The notes under the pieces are model-generated. The model did not search any database. It worked only from the letters and a program-made list of their open reading frames with translations, and was not told where the DNA came from. This document shows positions 57,598 through 64,000 of a stretch of DNA of 64,000 nucleotides, piece by piece. This DNA is from Symbiodinium natans (taxonomy: Eukaryota > Sar > Dinophyceae > Suessiales > Symbiodiniaceae). Numbering within the stretch: the first letter of the stretch is position 1; each line of letters opens with the position of its first letter. Location of the stretch: positions 1 to 64,000 of the forward strand of contig CAJNDS010002148.1 in the NCBI GenBank assembly GCA_905221605.1, in the 5' to 3' direction. The position numbers and the translations under genes are program-made.

Positions 57598-57644
57598 CTT
57601 CGAGGCCCGAGGCTCGGGGGATTAGGGCTTTCGGGGTTTATGGG

Positions 57645-57795
57645 TTTAGGGTTTAGGGTTTAGGGTTTAGGGTTTAGGGTTTAGGGTTTAGGGTTTAGGG
57701 TTTAGGGTTTACGGTTTAGGGTTTAGGGTTTAGGGTTTAGGGTTTAGGGTTTAGGCTTTAGGCTTTAGGCTTTAGGCTTTAGGGTTTAGGGCCTT
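57645..57795 (+). repeat. TTTAGGG array with TTTAGGC block
   Basis: About 20 units; four TTTAGGC at 57753-57780, as at 8624-8680. Confidence 0.92.
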
Positions 57796-57828
57796 CGGGG
57801 AGAGCTTCATGGAATGAGAGCCGAGGCC
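57793..57828 (-). CDS. Short exon candidate
   Basis: CTGCGAG acceptor, GLGSHSMKLSPK, GC donor (AAG|GCCCTA) provided by the repeat. Confidence 0.45.
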
Positions 57829-58254
57829 CTCGCAGGGTCTACAGGGTTTCGGTGGGTGAGTTCTTTAAAGGATGATCCCTTTCTGGGCCGCCCTACATAT
57901 TCGGGGTTTAGGGTTTAGGGTTTAGGGTTTAGGGTAGAATCCGTAACCCCAAAAAGGGACCCTAATTTAGAGAAGTGGCCATGTGGGCTCAGGGTGTGCA
58001 ACTGACTCGGGTAAAAAGCCGGCGCAGAGAACCCTAAGGCCCCCACAAAGCCTTCAAAATTGAAGCCCTGAACCCTTACCCCACAAGAACCCTCATAAAC
58101 CCTAAACCCTAAACCCCTGCACCCCCCCAACCCCCACCCAACAAAAAAAAAAAACACAAGACCCTAAACCTTGAAGCCCTAAACCCCTAAACCCCCAACC
58201 CTGCAAGTTCGAGGGGGTTGGGGTTTGGTGTTTGGGGTTGAGGGCTTGGGGTTG

Positions 58255-58385
58255 AGGCTGAGGGTTGAGGGTTGAGGGTTTAGGGTTTAGGGTTTAAGGT
58301 TTAGGGTTTAGGGTTTAGGGCTTAGGGCTTAGGGCTTAGGGTTTAGGGTTTAGGGTTTAGGGTTTAGGGTTTAGGGTTTAGGGCT
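58255..58385 (+). repeat. TTTAGGG array with variants
   Basis: TTGAGGG, TTTAGGG and CTTAGGG units left of exon 58433-58475. Confidence 0.9.
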
Positions 58386-58432
58386 CATTCTTCAGGATCT
58401 GCAAGAAACGCCGAGGTGGGTGCAGGCTACAC

Positions 58433-58475
58433 GCTGCGTTGGCGTGGTTGGAACCCAGCCGGCTCTCTAGTTTTT
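58433..58475 (-). CDS. Exon candidate
   Basis: CTGCTCAG acceptor, two bases then KLESRLGSNHANA, donor GC|GTGTAG. Another acceptor TTTCTTGCAG follows only 34 nt downstream with ILKNE, which would imply a tiny intron in a second frame (KTREPAGFQPRQRS-ILKNE). Confidence 0.4.
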
Positions 58476-58499
58476 CTGAGCAGATATAGCGTTTAGGAT

Positions 58500-58755
58500 T
58501 TCAGGTTTAGGGTTTCAGGTTTGGGGTTTAGGGTTTCAGGTTTGGGGTTTAGGGTTTCAGGTTTGGGGTTTAGGGTTTCAGGTTTGGGGTTTAGGGTTTC
58601 AAGTGTGGGGTTTAGGGTTTCAGGTTTGGGGTTTAGGGTTTCAGGTTTGGGGTTTAGGGTTTCAGGTTTGGGGTTTAGGGTTTCAAGTGTGGGGTTTAAG
58701 GGTTTCAGGCTTGGGGTTTAGGGTTTCAGGTTTGGGGTTTAGGGTTTCAGGTTTC
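58500..58755 (+). repeat. 21-bp higher-order telomere repeat
   Basis: The unit TTTCAGGTTTGGGGTTTAGGG (three 7-mers) is repeated about 11 times. Because 21 is a multiple of 3, all frames stay open (GFRVSGL repeats); not a gene. Confidence 0.95.
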
Positions 58756-58912
58756 AAGTTTAGGGGTTGGGAGGGTGTAGGAGCCTCCATACCCAGGAAG
58801 CCCATCGCTCTCAAGTGCCTAAACCCTAAACCCGTAACCCTGACACCCTTAAAGCCTTCAACCCCTAAACCCTAAACCCGAAACCTTAAACCCTAAACCC
58901 TATAGCTTGCAC

Positions 58913-58960
58913 TGGGGACACTGCCTTCACAGCCGCAAGGGTCTCGTCGAGGGGAAGCTC
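58913..58960 (-). CDS. Exon, helical
   Basis: AACGCGAG acceptor, ELPLDETLAAVKAVSP, donor CCA|GTGCAA (or GTGTCC nine bases earlier); phase 0 either way. Confidence 0.72.
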
Positions 58961-59284
58961 CTCGCGTTGAGGGTTTTCCCTAGAACCCAAACCCTGGATT
59001 TAGGGTTTAGGGTTTGGGGTTTGGGGTTTAGGCTTTAGGGCTTAGGCTTTAGGGTTTAGGGTTTAGACCTTCTGGACTTATGCTCCGGTGAGTTACCCAT
59101 GAACCTCCAAGTGACGTAAGCCCGTTTAAAGTGCAGCTTAACCTCCTGGTACTTTGTAGGAATTCGGGTACCCTTTAAGGGATTATATAGGGTACCTCAT
59201 TCCCTGATTCCCTACGAAGAAGCAGCCAGTTAAGTGCAGGGTTTCGGGGGTTCGCGTTTTCGCCGCCACCCACCTTCAACCTCC

Positions 59285-59650
59285 AAACCTAGGGTTTAGG
59301 GTTTAGGGTTTAGGGTTTAGGGTTTATTTAGGGGTTAGGGTTTAGGGGTTAGGGCTCAGGGCTCAGGGTTCAGGGTGCAGGGTGCAGGGTGCAGGGTTTA
59401 GGGTTTAGGGTTTAGGGTTTAGGGTTTAGGGTTTAGGGTTTAGGGTTTAGGGTTTAGGGTTTAGGGTTTAGGGTTTGGAGTAAGGCACGGGCCTCCCCGC
59501 TCCGAATCTTGCGAAACATGCGGGGTTAGGGTTTAGGGTTTAGGGTTTAGGGTTTAGGGTTTAGGGTTTAGGGTTTAGGGTTTAGGGTTTAGGGTTTAGG
59601 GTTTACGGTTTAGGGGTTAGGGGTTAGGGGTTTAGGGGTTTAGGGGTTTA
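59285..59650 (+). repeat. TTTAGGG arrays
   Basis: Two arrays (59287-59478 and 59525-59650) separated by a 45-bp island (59482-59522) whose minus strand reads IRSGEARALLQ after TTTCGCAAG, a possible micro-exon. Confidence 0.92.
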
Positions 59651-59698
59651 GGGTTTAGGGTTTAGGGTTTCAAGGTTTAGGGTTTAAAGGTTTAGGGT

Positions 59699-59872
59699 TT
59701 AGGGCTTAGGGCTTAGGTAGCATGACAGAAAGCACTGGCAGTATCCCTTGCAAACGATGCACAGTGCAGCCTCACGGCCCACGCGCTGAGCGCTTTCGGA
59801 AGCCTCCTCTGCTTCGTCGCACTCGATCACCGGGGCCATGACCCCATGCAACTCGTCCCACGAGGCCGGCAT
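59699..59872 (-). CDS. Small Cys-rich frame with ATG
   Basis: ATG frame MPASWDELHGVMAPVIECDE, AEEASESAQRVGREA, ALCIVCKGYCQCFLSCY, then LSPKP and TAA supplied by CTAAGCCC repeats. The C-x2-C-x3-C-x-C-x3-C cluster may bind metal. Either a complete small protein of 57 residues or a first exon. Confidence 0.55.
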   Translation of the reverse strand: MPASWDELHGVMAPVIECDEAEEASESAQRVGREAALCIVCKGYCQCFLSCYLSPKP

Positions 59873-59882
59873 GAAATCGCAC

Positions 59883-60009
59883 TAGGGTTTTGCGGGGGTG
59901 GCCGTAGAAACCACGCTTCCTCCTTCCAGTATGCCACGGCATCTGCTGCAAGACGCTTGTCTCTTCGTGCTCTCGCGTGGATTCGGTCGAGCGTGGAGGG
60001 CACGCAACT
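59883..60009 (-). CDS. Exon, basic then aromatic
   Basis: CTAGAG acceptor, SCVPSTLDRIHARARRDK, RLAADAVAYWKEEAWFLR, PPPQNP, donor A|GTGCGA; 127 nt. It lies only 10 bp from the ATG of 59699-59872 in another frame, so the two might be one frameshifted gene. Confidence 0.55.
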
Positions 60010-60330
60010 CTCTAGGGTTGAGGGCTTTAAGGGCTTTAGTTAGGGTTTCATGGTTTAACGCGCCTGAGGGGCTTGAGGGGCTTAAGGAGTTTGAGGGGTT
60101 TACAGGGTTTAAGGGGTTTAAGGGGTTTGAGGGATTTAAGGGGTTTAAGGGTTTAAGGAGTTAAGGGGCTTGAGGGATTCAAAATGGCTTAGGGTTTAAG
60201 GGGCTTAAGGGGTTTGAGGGGTTTGAGGGGTTTAAGGGGTTTAAGGGGTTTAAGGGGTTTAAGGGTTTACGGGTTTAAGGGTTCATGTTTGAGGGTTCAG
60301 GGTTCTAGGGCTCTCGAGGTTTATAAGGTC
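60010..60330 (+). repeat. TTTAAGGGG-type degenerate repeat
   Basis: GGGGTTTAAG and GGGGTTTGAG units, like 55380-55440. No gene. Confidence 0.88.
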
Positions 60331-60419
60331 AGGGATGCTAGGGTTTAAGGGGCTTCTAGGGTTGGGTTTAGGGTTCAGGGTTTAGGGTTTAGAGTTTAGG
60401 GTTTAGGGTTCAGGGGCAA

Positions 60420-60560
60420 GGGTTTCGCTGGTTCGAGGCAGTTGAAAGGGTGAGGGTTCGGCAAGACTTCTCTGAATATTCCCCCCCAAGTCCCGAAGTA
60501 CGCCCCTGAAGCCCCTACGTCGGCCCCAGGTCGGAATGAAAACCCCCCTGCCCGAAGCCT
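60420..60560 (-). CDS. Possible exon
   Basis: TCGGGCAG acceptor and an open frame GGFSFRPGADVGASGAYF, GTWGGIFREVLPNPHPFN. A GT lies after FRE (GAA|GTCTTG). A second frame is also open. Confidence 0.38.
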
Positions 60561-60728
60561 CCCAAAACCCTGAAAAAGCTTCATTCCTAAACCCCAAAAC
60601 CGCTGACTGAAGTTAGGGCAAACAAAACATAACAATAATAATAATCACCATAATCATAATCATAATACTAGCTTACCCCTAAACCCCTGAAGTTGCAGGG
60701 GTTTAGGGCTGCGGGCCCTCAGAGCTAG

Positions 60729-60822
60729 TGATAAGTAGGGTTACAAGTATGGTAACTATACGTCTAACCCCGTTTAAGGCACTTATATCCCTACTTATAC
60801 CTACCCATGAACCTCCAAGTAT
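60729..60822. mobile_element. MITE family 2 copy, left end eroded
   Basis: AAGTAGGGTTACAAGTATGG / CCTACTTATACCTACCCATGAACCTCCAAG. Same internal arms as 36027-36138. Confidence 0.8.
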
Positions 60823-60944
60823 ACGCACCCTAGAACCCGAAAGGCTCCTTAAACACTTAACCCCTACAACTCCCGCACCGCCCTAACCCTATAAGTTTTG
60901 GACTAAGGGTTGAGGGTTTAGGGATTAGGGTACAGGAAGTACGG

Positions 60945-61030
60945 TCTATATTGTATCCAAAAAGGAAACCAAGTATCTACACTCACCAATTTCAAAACGC
61001 AAACGTATATACACTCACCAATAACAGTCA
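60945..61030. mobile_element. Unclassified dispersed element
   Basis: TTGTATCCAAAAAGGAAACC and the ACACTCACCAATAAC end match 27655-27745 with divergence, and ACACTCACCAAT occurs twice within it. Confidence 0.6.
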
Positions 61031-61249
61031 TATAAACCCTGTTTCAATATATTGAGGGCTCAAGGTTTATAAGCCCTACATGAATCCTACACTCTAAACC
61101 CTCGCACTCCTAAATACCCTGAGCCCTGGAATCCCGCAACCCTAAGTCCTGACACCCTCGCATTTAGGGGTTTGGGGTTTAGGGTTTAGAGTTTAGGCCC
61201 AGAACTGCTGAACTTTAGGTTACCTGGCCCGTGCCCTCGTTGAAAAGGG

Positions 61250-61325
61250 CCCATACTTTATATACAGCCCTTTGCAGAAGGAAAGAGAAAATATTCAGGG
61301 GCCATGTATCTTCCCTTAGAAGCCT
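61250..61325. mobile_element. MITE family 4 fragment
   Basis: CATACTTTATATACAGCCC ... GCCATGTATCTTCCCTTAG matches the right half of 18721-18867, including the acceptor-like CCCTTAG end. Confidence 0.55.
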
Positions 61326-61329
61326 AAAT

Positions 61330-61690
61330 CCTAACCCTAAGCCCTGTACCCGAAACCCTAAACCCTAAAAACTAAGCGCGAAACCCTAAGCCCTGAACCC
61401 TGTACCCTAAACCCGAAATCCTAAATCCTAAGCCCTAAACCATGAACCCCAAACCCTGTACCCTGAACCCTGAACCCAAAATCCCAAACCCTGAACCCTG
61501 AACGTTGAACCCTAAATCCTACACCCTAAACACTAAATCCAAAACCATGAACCCTAAACCCGAAACCCTAAACCCTGAACCCTAAACCCTAAATCCTAAA
61601 CCCGAAACCCTAAATCCGAAACCCTAAACCCTGAACCCTAAACCCTAAACCCTGAACGCCAAACCCTAAACCCTAAACCCTAAACCCGTA
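61330..61690 (-). repeat. Diverged CCCTAAA / CCCTGAA repeat
   Basis: About 360 bp of CCCTAAA with CCGAAA, CCTGAA and ATCCTAAA variants. Confidence 0.9.
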
Positions 61691-61697
61691 TGAACAC

Positions 61698-61748
61698 ATC
61701 CGGGGAGGCCTCCACGCCCATCAGGAAGGGGCCCTCGGCATCCGCGGC
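61698..61748 (-). CDS. Exon
   Basis: CCTGAAG acceptor, AADAEGPFLMGVEASPD, donor GAT|GTGTTC; 51 nt, phase 0 both ends. C-rich repeat left, G-rich repeat right. Confidence 0.8.
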
Positions 61749-61754
61749 CTTCAG

Positions 61755-61900
61755 GGTTCGGGGTTTGGGGTTTAGGGTTTAGGGTTCAGGGTTTAGGGTT
61801 TAGGGTTTAGGGCTTAGGGCTTGGGGCTTAGGGCTTAGGGTTTAGGGTTTAGGGCTTAGGGCTTAGGGCTTAGGGTTTAGGCTTTGGAGTGTAGTGTTGG
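61755..61900 (+). repeat. TTTAGGG / CTTAGGG array
   Basis: CTTAGGG units are unusually frequent here. The following 61930-62190 is diverged repeat without an exon. Confidence 0.88.
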
Positions 61901-62256
61901 GGGTTTGGGGTTTGGGGTTTAGGGCTCAGCGTTCAGGGATGAGGGGTTAGGGCTTAAGGTTTAGGGTTGAGGATTTTGGGTTGAGGTTTGGAAGGCCCAA
62001 GCGTCAAAGGGCTTTATGGCTCAAAAAGGCTTTGGGGTGGGGGATTTAGGGGGGTTTAAGAGCATAGGCGTTTAGGGGACCATTTAGGAGTTTGGGGTTT
62101 GGCGATGAGGGTTCAGGGAGCTAGGGGCTTAAGGCTTAGGGCTTCGGGATGAGGGTTGAGGGGGCCTTGGGGCTTGGGATTTGCGGTTCAGGTCCGGGAT
62201 AAGTTGCTCAACAAGTCTTCGTTTCGGATCGGGTTTAAGGTTTGAGGAGGCTTTAC

Positions 62257-62353
62257 CTGGGACTTCGCTGGTGAGCATGGTCGCCATCGAGCCGTCCACG
62301 TGGCTCATACATTGGGAACACGGACATGGCCGTGGACGGCGAGGAGTGGTCAT
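62257..62353 (-). CDS. Possible exon, strand uncertain
   Basis: Minus frames FHDHSSPSTAMSVFPMYEPR and MTTPRRPRPCPCSQCMSH both end at the good donor CAG|GTAAAG (62256). On plus, a frame ends at G|GTGAGC (62271). No clear acceptor on either strand. Confidence 0.38.
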
Positions 62354-62370
62354 GAAAGAAAATCCAACCC

Positions 62371-62629
62371 TACTTGGAGGTGCATGGTTCTAAGTACGGT
62401 AATTATGCTTATAACCCCTGTCTAGGGCACTTACAAAACCTACTTCTAGCTCTTGGAGGTGCATGGTTCTAAGTACGGTAATTGTGCTTATAACCCCTGT
62501 CTAGGGCACTTACAAAACCTACTTCTAGCTCTTGGAGGTGCATGGTTCTAAGTACGGTAATTGTGCTTCTAACCCCTGTTTAGGGCACTTACAAGACCTA
62601 CTTCTAGCTGCCCCCATGAACCTCCAAGA
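62371..62629. mobile_element. MITE family 2, tandem triplication
   Basis: Three head-to-tail copies of a 79-bp left module (CTTGGAGGTGCATGGTTCTA... at 62373, 62452 and 62531) with only a few differences, closed by one right end (CCCCATGAACCTCCAAG). Confidence 0.93.
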
Positions 62630-62631
62630 AC

Positions 62632-62667
62632 CTGTCACGTAGATATGCCCTTCTTGGAAGGCATCGC
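62632..62667 (-). CDS. Exon beside MITE family 2
   Basis: CGCCAG acceptor, two bases then DAFQEGHIYVT, donor ACAG|GTTCTT, nine bases from GAG|GTTCATGG of the element, which is a second possible donor. Confidence 0.58.
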
Positions 62668-63059
62668 CTGGCGCTGCTTGTTCTCAAGCATGCCTGGGTT
62701 TCTTGTCCCTAAGCCCTAAACCCTAAACCCTAAACCCTAAATTCAGTTCGCATCATGGGGCCTCGGGTTCAGGGTTGCACGGCAGATAATGTACTACCCT
62801 TCTAACGGTGACTTAACTTGGCTGCACTTAGGAGGGTAGTTAAAAAAAAATAAACTTTTAGCTGCCTTAGTAAGAAACCCAATCAACCCAAAAGGCTAAG
62901 GATCTAAAGTTACAGTAAAGCACCACAAAGTTAATATGAGTACCTAAGCAACATTCCAACGTTGAGCTGCCCATTGCAGAGCACCATGCTCGCCCCTTAT
63001 ACCCAAAACCACCCCCTGAATCAGAAACCCTGAACCCAAAACCCTGAACCCCAAGCCTT

Positions 63060-63360
63060 GAACCCTAACCCTTGAACCCTAAACCCCAAACCCTAAACCC
63101 TAAACCCTAAACCCTAAACCCTAAACCCTAAACCCTACTACACCCTGAACCCTGACCTGATGCCGAAGAGCCCTAAACCCCAAACCCTAAACCCTAAACC
63201 CTAAACCCTAAACCCTAAACCCTAAACCCTACTACACCCTGAACCCTGACCTGATGCCGAAGAGCCCTAAACCCTAAACCCTAAACCCTAAACCCTAAAC
63301 CCTCAACCCTCAACCCTAAACCCTAAACCCTAAACCCTAAACCCTAAACCCTAAACCTAC
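63060..63360 (-). repeat. CCCTAAA arrays with 93-bp duplication
   Basis: CCCTAAA arrays; a 46-bp unique segment (CTACTACACCCTGAACC... at 63134 and 63228) is duplicated together with its following array. Confidence 0.93.
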
Positions 63361-63371
63361 AACACCCCCAC

Positions 63372-63428
63372 CTTCGCAACCGTCTCGGCCACCGTCTGAA
63401 GCTTCTCCCCGGCTTCCTTGACCAAGAC
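63372..63428 (-). CDS. Coiled-coil exon
   Basis: GTGGCAG acceptor, VLVKEAGEKLQTVAETVAK, donor AAG|GTGGGG; 57 nt, phase 0 both ends. C-rich repeat left, G-rich repeat right. Confidence 0.85.
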
Positions 63429-63444
63429 CTGCCACTTTGACAAG

Positions 63445-63600
63445 GGTTTAGGGTTTGGGGCTTGGGGTTTGGGATTTGGGGTTTGGGGTTTGGGGTTTGG
63501 GGTTCAGGGTTCAGGGTTCAGGGTTCAGGGTTCAGGGTTCAGGGTTCAGGGTTTGGGGTTTGGGGCTTAAGGTTTAGGGTTTTAAGGTTTAAGGTTCAGG
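63445..63600 (+). repeat. TTTGGGG then TTCAGGG array
   Basis: TTTGGGG units followed by eight TTCAGGG units. Confidence 0.92.
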
Positions 63601-63625
63601 TAAGCCCCTAAAAAAGCCCCAAAGC

Positions 63626-63648
63626 CTGTCATGGACATTGACCTCGAA
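63626..63648 (-). CDS. Micro-exon candidate
   Basis: GGGCAG acceptor, FEVNVHD, GC donor (AG|GCTTTG). The frame stays open beyond. Confidence 0.4.
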
Positions 63649-63924
63649 CTGCCCATGGCTTTTGGAGGTTTGGGGAGGGTGTTGAGGGTTTTGGGGGGGG
63701 GTTTGGGGGCGTTTTGGGGCTTCGGGCTCGGGGCTTAGAGGCTTGGGGTTTTGGGGGCTTGTTTGAGCCAGCAGACCCCAAACCCCAAACCCCTGAACCC
63801 CTAAACCCTAAACCCATTCCTAAACCCGAAACCCGAAACCCTAAACCCTAAACCCCTGAACCCCGAAGCCCCTGAACCCCTGAACCCCCAAACCTCTAAC
63901 CTCCCCTGGATACCCTCCCAGAGA

Positions 63925-64000
63925 CTCCACAACCCCTTAATTAAGGAATATACCTTTAAATTATAATAGGAAAACCCCAATATGATTTAAGGTCTATTCC
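63925..64000. mobile_element. MITE family 3 copy, cut by window end
   Basis: GAGACTCCACAACCCCTTAA, then TTAAGGAATATACC and CCCAATATGATTTAAGGT as in 54318-54472. Confidence 0.8.

Noticed and set aside
58521-58875. Plus frames of 66 and 90 codons (GFRVSGL repeats)
   Set aside because: A 21-bp repeat unit divisible by three gives stop-free translation in all frames; no splice or composition signal of a gene.

Overview
The window looks like nuclear DNA of a dinoflagellate, probably Symbiodiniaceae or a relative; this is inference from sequence features and no database was consulted. It is dominated by interstitial plant-type telomere repeats (TTTAGGG / CCCTAAA and many variants) in both orientations. 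Scattered through them are GC-rich islands of about 25-125 nt. Read on the minus strand, most islands are open reading frames bounded by AG acceptors (usually AG|G) and GT, GC or occasionally GA donors, and the peptides are protein-like: amphipathic coiled coil, Cys-rich segments and membrane segments. In many consecutive pairs the splice phases match, for example 45160-45233 > 44083-44143 > 43876-43982 > 43495-43543 > 43149-43200 > 42627-42679, and 16263-16302 > 15233-15305 > 14400-14477 > 13907-13953 > 13370-13449 > 13150-13202 > 12951-13007. I read this as large multi-exon genes with micro-exons and introns built largely of telomere-like repeats. Phase below means the number of bases of a split codon left at an exon end. 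Gene boundaries cannot be fixed without transcripts.

Layout, from the right because transcription is mainly leftward. 56-64 kb holds scattered minus-strand exons, some hydrophobic, plus a plus-strand exon at 57.2 kb. 54.0-55.1 kb carries plus-strand exons. 47.6-53.7 kb holds a minus-strand gene with a PLAC8-like Cys-rich domain split over four phase-compatible exons, with a membrane-spanning exon upstream. 34-46 kb and 1-31 kb are mostly coiled-coil exons. Near 5.2-8.6 kb is a recognisable composite domain (KGGK box to GNQGT box) spread over several exons. Larger reading frames sit inside introns: a PPR-like block (6.1-6.3 kb), a 150-residue 2OG-oxygenase-like block (16.7-17.2 kb), a GC-rich 110-residue block (20.7-21.0 kb) and an intronless 401-residue tandem-HNH gene (32.6-33.8 kb) that looks retroposed.

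Introns also hold several families of 80-260 bp terminal-inverted-repeat elements. In one family both ends read as splice signals (GAG|GTTCATGG and CCTCCAAG|), and copies directly abut exons, so it looks like an introner. Telomere arrays lie as inverted pairs across many introns, can supply donor (G|GTTTAG) and acceptor (TTTAG|GG) sites, and in several places separate short direct duplications of an acceptor region. I saw no tRNA, rRNA, CRISPR array or spliced-leader gene.
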